Positions 45,288 through 52,965 of a stretch of DNA of 64,000 nucleotides are shown piece after piece; position 1 is the first letter of the stretch, and every line of letters starts with the position of its first letter. The stretch is from Pseudomonadales bacterium (GTDB lineage Bacteria > Pseudomonadota > Gammaproteobacteria > Pseudomonadales > Halieaceae), in assembly GCA_024234815.1 (NCBI GenBank), contig JACKNO010000002.1:186001-250000 (forward strand), written 5' to 3'. The notes beneath the pieces were generated by a model. It was not told where the DNA came from. It searched no databases and saw only the letters and a program-made list of their open reading frames with translations. Made by a program: the position numbers and the translations under genes.

Positions 45288-45327
45288 GGGCACAGTTCAC
45301 TGGAACACCGGGGACCCAGTATACATA

Positions 45328-45350
45328 AAGATGCGTATGCTTTGCATGTT
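45328..45350 (-). promoter_or_regulatory. NsrR-like operator in the nsrR promoter
   Basis: The 23-base site matches the E. coli NsrR consensus at 16 of 22 positions (AAGATGC at one end, GCATGTT at the other). On the minus strand a -10-like TATACT (45318-45323) lies just downstream, 31 bases from the nsrR ATG, so the site covers the -35/spacer region. Confidence 0.55.
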
Positions 45351-45501
45351 TTGAAACGTTGTGAATAAAGTGTCTGGCGCTTGTTCAGCACCTGGATGGA
45401 TTACGGGTAGATTGGTGGATTGGCAGAAAGCGGAACACACCGGCGCCGGTCGCAAGTCCGGACAATGGGCACCGGCTGCCGCCATTGCCATACAGACGCG
45501 G

Positions 45502-45990
45502 TTAAGTAGCGCCAGTAATTCCTGCATGATGCTCAATAACCAGCCGCATTATCTCCGCCCCGACGATCAAATCGGAGGCTGCGCCCAACCACTGTTTTCG
45601 CAGCCGGCCTTTGGCATCGATCAGCAAAAGTGTCGGCGTACCCTGCATCCCATAAGCTTGCATTGTTTCCGGCATCCCCGAAGCGTGAGGAGTGTCGACC
45701 CCGACCGGAAAGGTGATCTTGTACTCATGCAAAAACGCTTCCAGCGAAACCGGGGTCATCGCGGCATGGTGCTCGAAGACTGAGTGCAAGCCCAGCACCA
45801 CAACGTTTTCCTGTGAAAATGCCTCCCGGATACGCTGGGCCTGGGGTATACCGTGCGACACACAACCGGGGCAAAGCATCTGAAATGCCTCCATGACCAC
45901 TACCTTGCCGCGCAGTTGATCCAGTGCAATCGGTTCCGGCGTGTTGAACCAGCGCTCAATTGTGATGGGAGGGGCTAAAGCCAGCGTCAC
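45502..45990 (-). CDS. Thioredoxin-fold redoxin (TlpA/AhpC-like), CPGC
   Basis: A 162-residue thioredoxin-fold protein without a signal peptide. The core strand KVVVMEAFQMLCPGCVSHGI carries a CPGC redox pair at about residues 40-43; the cis-Pro loop is GMQGTPTLLLIDAKG. It resembles cytosolic TlpA-like or redoxin-family disulfide enzymes, not a typical peroxiredoxin. It overlaps the upstream PAS gene by 4 bases, so the two are co-expressed, probably from a promoter with an NsrR-like site. Confidence 0.8.
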   Translation of the reverse strand: MTLALAPPITIERWFNTPEPIALDQLRGKVVVMEAFQMLCPGCVSHGIPQAQRIREAFSQENVVVLGLHSVFEHHAAMTPVSLEAFLHEYKITFPVGVDTPHASGMPETMQAYGMQGTPTLLLIDAKGRLRKQWLGAASDLIVGAEIMRLVIEHHAGITGAT

Positions 45991-46526
45991 GACTGAGCGC
46001 CCCGGAGTCGCCTGATCTCCTCAAAGGTTTCGGTCACGTCCCGCAGCACGGCCACTATGCCCTCCAACACACCATCCCGGCCGGTTACCGGCGCCACAGT
46101 AAACTGAATGGAGAGCTTGTCTCCCGACTTGTTCAGCGCCGGCACCGCCAGTAACTTGTCGGCTGCGTGCCGCGACTTCCCGGTCTCCATCATTCGCTCG
46201 TAGCCCTCCCAATGACGCGCCCGGAGCCGCTCGGGAATAATAATGTCGAGAGACTGGTCCAGGGCCTCCGCCTCGGTATAGCCAAAGATACGCTGCGCGC
46301 CACTGTTCCAGAAACGGATCAGGCCCTTGCTATCCGAATAGACGATTGCATCGGGCAGCCCGGCCAAAAGTGCCTCGCCGAGATTTGCCAGCGCAGTTTC
46401 CCCCGAGGGCCTGGCCACTTCCGCTGGACGCTCAAGACCCATGTAAGCCGGGTCCACTGAGTGCATCGAGCATGGAGACGAGGAATAACCTGAAGGCTGT
46501 AAGTCTTTGTCACCGTCTTTTTTCAT
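45987..46526 (-). CDS. Single PAS-domain protein
   Basis: A 179-residue soluble protein: a variable N-terminus of about 45 residues, then one PAS domain (LPDAIVYSDSKGLIRFWNSG, FGYTEAEALDQSL, PVTGRDGVLEGIVAVLRDVT) and no output domain. It may sense redox state, gas or a small molecule and signal by protein contact. The start ATG 46526 has GAGGAG 6 bases upstream. It overlaps the redoxin gene; the ligand cannot be told from sequence. Confidence 0.82.
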   Translation of the reverse strand: MKKDGDKDLQPSGYSSSPCSMHSVDPAYMGLERPAEVARPSGETALANLGEALLAGLPDAIVYSDSKGLIRFWNSGAQRIFGYTEAEALDQSLDIIIPERLRARHWEGYERMMETGKSRHAADKLLAVPALNKSGDKLSIQFTVAPVTGRDGVLEGIVAVLRDVTETFEEIRRLRGAQS

Positions 46527-46594
46527 AGTTTCTCCTCGCTGGGACGCCCGGCTCCACATGGTGGGGAACTCTCTCGGGACGCGGCATGCGCCAT

Positions 46595-46617
46595 AACATG
46601 CATACTATATGCACAAT
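46595..46617 (-). promoter_or_regulatory. Possible NsrR-like operator before the PAS/redoxin genes
   Basis: The site contains an ATGCATA-ct-ATATGCA dyad and matches the NsrR consensus at 15 of 22 positions, the weakest of the four sites. It lies 69 bases upstream of the PAS gene start. Confidence 0.4.
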
Positions 46618-46777
46618 ATGAGTGAACTGCAATCAGGGCTGTGATGCGCGCTTTCCCAGCTGATTGCTCTTCGGTAGTATTGATTGGATACCTGATGACT
46701 TGCCCTGGCAACGTCCCCTATATTTACCCTTTCCAAAACAGGTATCCGGTTAAAGCGCACATCAAGAGACATCGACC

Positions 46778-47890
46778 ATGCAAAAACTGCTCGACGCAAT
46801 GAATGCCTCACTGGAAATGCTGGGAGACCACAGCTATCTAAAAGCCTTCATAGTCCTGTTGATAGCATTTACTTTGGCCAGGCTTATATCTTTCTTGCTG
46901 AGCAAGCTGCTCGGCGGACTGGTACAACACGGCTCCAATCACTTGCATGAAGCCATTACAAGGCTGTTGCGCACCCCACTGTACTGGACGGTGATCGCCG
47001 CCGGGTTTTTGTTGGCATTGGAGTTGGCGAGCCCGCCCGCGAAACTGAATATTGCCCTGCGGGCGATCGTGCTCAGCCTGCTGCTGATCGCCTGGTCGAC
47101 GTTTGCAATTCGCGGCACGCGAATGATTATGCTGAATATGTCCAGCCGCCAGGGCGTAGGGCACGTGATCCGACAGCACACATTGCCACTGTTCAACAAC
47201 ATCGCCCTGGTCCTGGTGATATCTGTAGCCGTCTACCTGCTGTTTCTTATCTGGAACATCGACATGACGGCATGGCTCGCCTCCGCCGGCATCGTCGGCA
47301 TCGCCGTGGGTTTCGCCGCCAAGGATACGCTGGCCAACCTGTTTGCCGGCGCGTTTATCCTGGCCGATGCTCCCTACAAAATTGGTGACTACATCGTGCT
47401 GGAAAATATGCAGCGGGGTAAGGTCACCAACATCGGACTGCGCTCTACCCGTATTCTGACCCGGGACGACGTGGAAGTGACAGTGCCCAACTCCGTCATC
47501 GGCAACTCCAGTGTCATCAACGAGTCCGGCGGCCCGCATGTAAAATACCGCGTGCGAATTCCGGTTGGTGTCGCCTATGGCAGTGACATCGACCTGGTAC
47601 GCAAGGTTCTCATGGAAATCGCGGAAGCCAATGACCAGGTATGTCGAGACCCGGAACACAAGGTGCGCTTTCGCAATTTCGGGCCTTCCGCCCTGGAATT
47701 CGAACTACTGTGCTGGATCGAGGACCCCGAGCTTCGCGGCCGGGCGGTCGATGCCCTGAACTGCGCGATCTACCAGCAGTTTATCGACAACGGTATCGAA
47801 ATCCCCTATGCCAAGCACGATGTCTATATCAAGGGCTGGCCTCCTGGAGCGGGCAGCGGCCCGACAGACACACCAGATCAACCGGGCTGA
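46778..47890 (+). CDS. MscS family mechanosensitive channel
   Basis: A 370-residue small-conductance mechanosensitive channel that releases solutes on osmotic downshift. Four or five helices precede the pore-lining TM3 and beta domain GIVGIAVGFAAKDTLANLFA, GAFILADAPYKIGDYI and VPNSVIGNSSVINES. The C-terminal domain is of normal MscS size, with a Pro/Gly-rich end. It is divergent from the PAS gene. Confidence 0.93.
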   Translation: MQKLLDAMNASLEMLGDHSYLKAFIVLLIAFTLARLISFLLSKLLGGLVQHGSNHLHEAITRLLRTPLYWTVIAAGFLLALELASPPAKLNIALRAIVLSLLLIAWSTFAIRGTRMIMLNMSSRQGVGHVIRQHTLPLFNNIALVLVISVAVYLLFLIWNIDMTAWLASAGIVGIAVGFAAKDTLANLFAGAFILADAPYKIGDYIVLENMQRGKVTNIGLRSTRILTRDDVEVTVPNSVIGNSSVINESGGPHVKYRVRIPVGVAYGSDIDLVRKVLMEIAEANDQVCRDPEHKVRFRNFGPSALEFELLCWIEDPELRGRAVDALNCAIYQQFIDNGIEIPYAKHDVYIKGWPPGAGSGPTDTPDQPG

Positions 47891-47956
47891 CACTCCTGCC
47901 CAAAGTCATGCCCGCAGTCGAGACGGGCACGCCAATGACTAGCGGTTTTCCGGCCA

Positions 47957-49063
47957 TCATTGGGTGACCACTTTGCCTGGCGTATAGAAAGGATAATCGC
48001 TGTAGCCATGCTCACCTCCTGCATAGAGGGTGCGCGCATCAAATTTCGCCAGGGCCGCGCCCTCACGAAAGCGCTCGACCAGGTCGGGATTGGCTATGTA
48101 TGGCCGACCGAAAGATACGGCCGCAGCACTTCCGTTGGCGATAAACTCATTCGCCTCCCTGAAGTCGTAGCTGTCATTAACGATTAAACGGTCGCCGAAG
48201 AAGCGTTGCCCAAGTGCGATATTGTCTACCGATCCCGAGGGCATGCGGATGACATGCAGGTAAGCAAGGTCGAGCAGTGCCGCCTCGCCCAAAAAGTACT
48301 CGAAGGTATCGAGCGGGTCTTCGTCGGCGAGATCATTAAAGGGGTTATCCGGACAGATGCGCATGCCCACTCGCCCGTGACCGCCAACAGACGCCATGGC
48401 AGCCAGTACTTCCAGCGGAAAACGGCAGCGATTTTGCACACTACCACCATAAGCGTCAGTCCGCTGGTTGGTTCCGGTAGACAAAAACTGGGCCGGTAGG
48501 TACCCACTGGTGCAGTGCAATTCCACACCGTCAAAACCGGCGCGGAATGCATTTACGGTAGCCAGGCGATACTCGTCTATCACCGCGCCGATTTCATCAG
48601 CCCGCAACTCTCTGGGGCTATCAAACGGCTGCATCCCTGCTTCTTCGGTATAGATTTCTCCCCGGGCCTGAACAGGTGACGGCCCGAGGGTCTCACTGCC
48701 CGCAGGCTTGTTCAACTTGTTGGCTACCCGACCAACGTGCATCAACTGGGCAACGATTTTACCGCCAGCGGCGTGAACCGCTGCGGTAACCCGGGACCAG
48801 CCATCGACCTGGGTATCGTTATACAGGCCCGGGGTGCGGCTATAACCCAGGCCATTGGCGCTGGGAGCGATTCCTTCGGAAATGATCAGGCCTGCACTGG
48901 CGCGCTGCGCGTAGTAGTCCGCCATCATTTGGGTAGGCGCGGCACCAGCGCCGGCGCGACTGCGGGTCATAGGTGCCATGACGATACGATTGGCAAGCGC
49001 CAGGCTGCCAAGGCTTACGGCGGAAAAGATGTTAGTCCGGGGCTGCTTGTTGTTGGCGGTCAT
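47957..49063 (-). CDS. Old yellow enzyme-type ene-reductase
   Basis: FMN-dependent TIM-barrel alkene reductase of the OYE/NemA group, 368 residues. MAPMTRSRAGAGAAPTQMMADYY and IISEGIAPS are typical, as is the C-terminal SFGRPYIANPDLVERF. The substrate-binding pair, normally H-x-x-N or H-x-x-H, reads ELHCTSGYLPAQFL here, i.e. H-x-x-S. It begins the minus-strand catabolic run (OYE, SnoaL-like, SDR, reductase, Rieske oxygenase) and could reduce an enone of a ring substrate. Confidence 0.88.
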   Translation of the reverse strand: MTANNKQPRTNIFSAVSLGSLALANRIVMAPMTRSRAGAGAAPTQMMADYYAQRASAGLIISEGIAPSANGLGYSRTPGLYNDTQVDGWSRVTAAVHAAGGKIVAQLMHVGRVANKLNKPAGSETLGPSPVQARGEIYTEEAGMQPFDSPRELRADEIGAVIDEYRLATVNAFRAGFDGVELHCTSGYLPAQFLSTGTNQRTDAYGGSVQNRCRFPLEVLAAMASVGGHGRVGMRICPDNPFNDLADEDPLDTFEYFLGEAALLDLAYLHVIRMPSGSVDNIALGQRFFGDRLIVNDSYDFREANEFIANGSAAAVSFGRPYIANPDLVERFREGAALAKFDARTLYAGGEHGYSDYPFYTPGKVVTQ

Positions 49064-49071
49064 GATACGTT

Positions 49072-49695
49072 TTACCTTATACGTATTTTCGGTTCAGCGG
49101 CATTGCTGCGCATAGCCGTCAGGAATTGATCCAGCGGCGCGGGGGCTGCCACCTCCGGTGAATCGCTATCAGGCGGCTTACTCCAGAACTCCTGCCACGA
49201 CGGCCACAGCTCATGGTAAGCACCTTCGTAGGGCTCCCGATCAGGCCAACGCATTTTGTTGTCGCCAACTGGTGGAGCATTCAAATCTGTTGCATACCAG
49301 TAACAGGGCAAGCGGCGCCGAAAATACCAGCGACCGTCGATGCGCTCATAGTTATCCCAGTACAGCATTTGCATGATGACCCACTCATTGCCGGTCTCAT
49401 GTTCATTCTTGGAGTACACAACCCCATGGGCATGGTCCGCGTCATCGAATTCAATGATATGGTTGCCGATATGATGTGACGTACCGGTAAACTGCTTGCG
49501 CAGGGTATCGTCCAGCCAGCGCTTCAGGTGCGAACGCCCAACTTTGTCACGGCTCACCCGGATATCGTGCGCGAACAGGTTCACATGGGCATCGAGATCC
49601 CGCATATCCAGAGACAGCGCATATTTGGCAGGCAACTGCCGAATTTCGTCCAGCGACTCCAGGCGATCAATACGTCTCAGCAACTCTGCGTCCAT
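49072..49695 (-). CDS. SnoaL-like (NTF2-fold) protein
   Basis: A 207-residue protein with one cone-shaped SnoaL/NTF2-like domain in the first 150 residues (LDEIRQLPAKYALSLDMRDL, GTSHHIGNHIIEFDD, YWDNYERIDGRWYFRRR) and a Pro-rich tail. Such domains bind hydrophobic molecules, and some act as isomerases or dehydratases on polyketides and steroids. A strong ribosome site (TAGGAGGG) precedes ATG 49695. It lies between the OYE and SDR genes, 8-10 bases from each. No catalytic claim can be made. Confidence 0.8.
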   Translation of the reverse strand: MDAELLRRIDRLESLDEIRQLPAKYALSLDMRDLDAHVNLFAHDIRVSRDKVGRSHLKRWLDDTLRKQFTGTSHHIGNHIIEFDDADHAHGVVYSKNEHETGNEWVIMQMLYWDNYERIDGRWYFRRRLPCYWYATDLNAPPVGDNKMRWPDREPYEGAYHELWPSWQEFWSKPPDSDSPEVAAPAPLDQFLTAMRSNAAEPKIRIR

Positions 49696-49704
49696 CCTGC
49701 CCTC

Positions 49705-50478
49705 CTAATCCCAGTTCGCAGTCCCGGTATTGAGTTCTGCTGTGCGGCCGCCGTCGACCACCAACTCGGCCCCGGTAATATATGAGGCCTCGTCACTGGC
49801 GAGAAACAGTATGGCATTGGCACACTCTACCGGATCGCCAATGCGGCCCAACGGCAGGGATTTTGCAGTTGCTGCCTGTGATTCGGTATCGGGCATCAGA
49901 CCGAGAGTGGGCGGGGTCAGAAATACTCCGGGTATAACGGTATTAACTCGAACCCCTTGCTTGCCCCACTCTATAGCGGCACTGCGCGACAGGGAAATCA
50001 TGCCGGCTTTTGCAGCACTGTAGCCAGCGGTTCCTACAGAGCCGAGCATGCCGCATACCGACGCCACGTTGACCACCGCCCCCTTGTTTAGCTTAAGCTG
50101 GGGATAGGCTTCGCGCATCAGGAACATCGCCCCGTCCAGGGACACCAAAAAATTCTGACGCCACGCTTTTGTGCTGTGGCTTGCGAGCATACCCGGCACC
50201 ATCAGCACGGCGTTGTTTACGACGATATCGAGTTTGCCGTAAGTCTGCACGGTCGCGGCTACCAGTTGCTTTACCGATTCTTCATCGGATACATCGCAAC
50301 TGTACGCCATTGCCACACCACCGGCGGCCTCTATCTCGGCAACCACTTCGTCAAGCAGGTTTTTGCGGCGCGCAGCCAATACTACTTTCGCACCTTCCGC
50401 CGCCATACGGCGGGCAGTAGTCGCGCCGATGCCCTGCCCCGCGCCGGTGACAATCACTACTTTGTTTGCCAATCTCAC
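49705..50478 (-). CDS. Short-chain dehydrogenase/reductase
   Basis: A classical SDR of 257 residues: TGAGQGIGATTAR, DIVVNNAV, VVNVASVCGM, catalytic YSAAK and C-terminal ITGAELVVDGG. Start GTG 50478 with GGAGA 7 bases upstream. It probably oxidises or reduces a ring or side-chain hydroxyl in the catabolic island. Confidence 0.9.
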   Translation of the reverse strand: MRLANKVVIVTGAGQGIGATTARRMAAEGAKVVLAARRKNLLDEVVAEIEAAGGVAMAYSCDVSDEESVKQLVAATVQTYGKLDIVVNNAVLMVPGMLASHSTKAWRQNFLVSLDGAMFLMREAYPQLKLNKGAVVNVASVCGMLGSVGTAGYSAAKAGMISLSRSAAIEWGKQGVRVNTVIPGVFLTPPTLGLMPDTESQAATAKSLPLGRIGDPVECANAILFLASDEASYITGAELVVDGGRTAELNTGTANWD

Positions 50479-50646
50479 TATCGATCTCCAGGCATCTTAT
50501 TTAATGTACCAACAACTATTATGGAATGGCGGCCGCGCCCCTCAAAGTGCGCTGCCGATCAAAATGATGTGCATTTGAGTTCGAGCGAAGGCACTGTGGC
50601 CGCATATCCCCGCAACCGATGCGGCCTGTTCAAAAGGGTGCGGGGT

Positions 50647-51657
50647 TTACCCGGCAAGCACGCCAGCTTGCTTCGAACTAATATGCCCTGCCTGGCACAA
50701 CCACCGTACAGTATCAGCCATGGATTCCTCGGCCGGACGAAAGCTAAGACCAAGTGTCTTTTCAGCCTTGTGATTATCCAGCGGGACCCAGTTTGTCGCA
50801 TATTCCATAGCCTCCTCACTGATAGGAAGCGGTACCGAAATATAGGGGTGCAAGCGGTCAAATACTCGGCCCGTCAGCCGCATCAATCCCCCGGAAAGTG
50901 GCAACTTCAACAGGTGCCGCCCTGTCACTTTCTCCAAAACCCGCCCCAACTCGGCCCAGGGCAGGAAGTGTCCACCCAGGGTGAAATAGCCCCCGGCGGG
51001 CCTCTGCTCCAGCAGGCGTAGATGTGCATCGGCCACGTCACGCACATCCACATATTGGTTACCGCTGGGCATCAACGGCACAAAGGCGGTCAGGTATCCT
51101 TGCATGCCCACATGCGATTCTGTCATGCCTGGATCGTCTGGGCCGATTACTGTTGCCGGGTAGGTGATATACACCCGCTTACCTCTGGGCTTAAGATTTC
51201 GTACGTACTTTTCACAGGCTACCTTTGACCTGCCATAGGCATTGCGAGCAACACCCGGTGGAGAATTTTCGTCAAGTATGCTCGCGCTCGGGTCGTATAG
51301 TGCTGTCACACTGGAAACATGGATAATCGACTTCACACTTTTGATTTTCAAGGCACCGCCGATAACTGTCCTGGCGCCGTCTATATTGGTGTTAAAAACT
51401 TTCTCGGCATCGCTGGCCTTGGTCGAAACCATGGCTGCGGCGTGTATTACCGCATCACATTCCGCCAGCGCCGCATTAACTTTGTCGACATCGGTGATAT
51501 CGCCACGGGTATAATCCAGATCGCAATCATCGCCATAGAGTTGGAGCATTTTGTCCACGCTGCGCACCAGCAAGCTTACCCGGTGGCCAGCTGCCATCAG
51601 TGCCTGCGCGGTGTGATAGCCAACAAAGCCGGTACCCCCTGTGATCATAACCCGCAT
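50647..51657 (-). CDS. NAD-dependent epimerase/3-beta-HSD-like reductase
   Basis: An extended SDR of 336 residues: N-terminal MITGGTGFVGYHTAQALM, the HVSSVTAL strand and the catalytic YGRSK. It resembles dihydroflavonol-reductase and 3-beta-hydroxysteroid dehydrogenase-type enzymes. The gap of 168 bp before the next gene (50479-50646) holds no feature I can name. In this setting oxidation of a ring hydroxyl to a ketone, ahead of the Rieske oxygenase, is a reasonable guess. Confidence 0.85.
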   Translation of the reverse strand: MRVMITGGTGFVGYHTAQALMAAGHRVSLLVRSVDKMLQLYGDDCDLDYTRGDITDVDKVNAALAECDAVIHAAAMVSTKASDAEKVFNTNIDGARTVIGGALKIKSVKSIIHVSSVTALYDPSASILDENSPPGVARNAYGRSKVACEKYVRNLKPRGKRVYITYPATVIGPDDPGMTESHVGMQGYLTAFVPLMPSGNQYVDVRDVADAHLRLLEQRPAGGYFTLGGHFLPWAELGRVLEKVTGRHLLKLPLSGGLMRLTGRVFDRLHPYISVPLPISEEAMEYATNWVPLDNHKAEKTLGLSFRPAEESMADTVRWLCQAGHISSKQAGVLAG

Positions 51658-51682
51658 TAGTAAATACTCCGGAATCCTGCCA

Positions 51683-52771
51683 TCAAAATGGTAAACCCTC
51701 GTCGATATCGTGGTTCATTTCTGCGGGCTTCGGCATATTCAGAGTGTAATGAAATCCGTTCACTTCCTCCTGGATGCGAGCGGCCTTCTCAGGGGTTTCG
51801 TAAAACTGCGAATACCACTTTCTGCCAGTGCGAAAAGGCCCATCGGTCTTGAGCTGCATTACAGTCAGGGCGGGACGCTTGTTCAGCCATATGTTGAAAT
51901 CCGCGCTGAACGCTTCCAGGGCACCTGCATGCGCTACCTCAGCGGCCGCCCTGTCTTCATCGCTGGCGACATCCGCGCTACCCCGGAAAACACCGCCATG
52001 CCAGCACTGGCTGGAGCCTTCTTCCACTGGCGTATTTGCGATCAGCTCATAGATAACGGTGTCTGCAAACACCTGCTTCGACAACAGAATACCAGGCCCG
52101 GTGTACCAGGTAGTGGTATACAGATAAGTCTCGTACAGCTGCATTGGACCACCCTGTCGCTGAATATAAATGTGGTCCTTGAACTCATTTTCAAAATATT
52201 GACTCGGGCAACCATGTGTAGGGCCAAGATGGCGAACATCTGCCATGTTATCCAGGATTTCCTGCGAATGAATAGGTAGCTCTCCCAGGTGGTCCAGTCC
52301 CCAGGGGACCCACTGCGGGTCATCCCATTCCGGTAGCGACGGCACATCGTAATCAGGATGCCGGCCATCCGGGTCAAACCAGGCCATCACGCAACCCAGG
52401 CTATCCACCACGGGGTAGGAGCGAATCGAAGCTGATTTTGGACAGGGGCCGTCAAAGTATGGGATATCATCGACATCACCTGCCGAATTATAACGCCAGC
52501 CGTGATACGGACAGCGTATGGAATCACCTTCAATCTGCTCACCGTTTTTGACAATCATGGCGGAGGTACTGGCGGTCAGGTGGGTACCCATATGGGCACA
52601 ATAGGCATCCAGCAGCACGGGCTTGCCACTTTCACCCCGATACAGTGCCAGGTCCTGCCCGAAGAAACGCACGGCCTTGGGTCCTTTGTCCAGTTCCTTG
52701 CTTTCCGCCACGACAAACCAGCCTCGGGGGAAGGTGTTCGGTCCTAATTTGTAGTCTGCTGCTGTGGCCAT
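51683..52771 (-). CDS. Rieske non-haem iron oxygenase, KshA-like (1)
   Basis: Terminal oxygenase of about 362 residues. The Rieske ligands are CAHMGTHL and CPYHGW; the mononuclear-iron site is NMADVRHLGPTHG (N-x2-D-x2-H-x4-H). The layout and length match KshA, 3-ketosteroid 9-alpha-hydroxylase, and related alicyclic monooxygenases. ATG 52771 (MATAADYKLGPNTFPRGWF) is chosen over an upstream frame extension to 52822. The ferredoxin reductase it needs is not in the window. A 24-bp operator lies 70 bases upstream. Confidence 0.9.
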   Translation of the reverse strand: MATAADYKLGPNTFPRGWFVVAESKELDKGPKAVRFFGQDLALYRGESGKPVLLDAYCAHMGTHLTASTSAMIVKNGEQIEGDSIRCPYHGWRYNSAGDVDDIPYFDGPCPKSASIRSYPVVDSLGCVMAWFDPDGRHPDYDVPSLPEWDDPQWVPWGLDHLGELPIHSQEILDNMADVRHLGPTHGCPSQYFENEFKDHIYIQRQGGPMQLYETYLYTTTWYTGPGILLSKQVFADTVIYELIANTPVEEGSSQCWHGGVFRGSADVASDEDRAAAEVAHAGALEAFSADFNIWLNKRPALTVMQLKTDGPFRTGRKWYSQFYETPEKAARIQEEVNGFHYTLNMPKPAEMNHDIDEGLPF

Positions 52772-52840
52772 CAGGAATAAGCTCCAGGAAGTCGTGAACA
52801 CTGCGCTGGCATTTTTGAGCACCTGTCGCGTGTCGCCATC

Positions 52841-52864
52841 AAAACATTTGTATTGAAATGTTTT
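52841..52864. promoter_or_regulatory. 24-bp inverted repeat, likely TetR operator (copy 1)
   Basis: AAAACATTT and AAATGTTTT, a perfect 9+9 inverted repeat, with the 6-base spacer GTATTG. It sits in the divergent promoter between the Rieske gene (minus) and the acyl-CoA ligase (plus). A near-identical copy lies at 60668-60691. Confidence 0.75.
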
Positions 52865-52965
52865 TTGTAGAATAATGCTTTATCGAACACCGGTCAAGCC
52901 TCAAAAATCGGGGGATGAGTAGCAACCAACGCCCGACACTAAATTGAAAGAGGATAGCGATTCCC

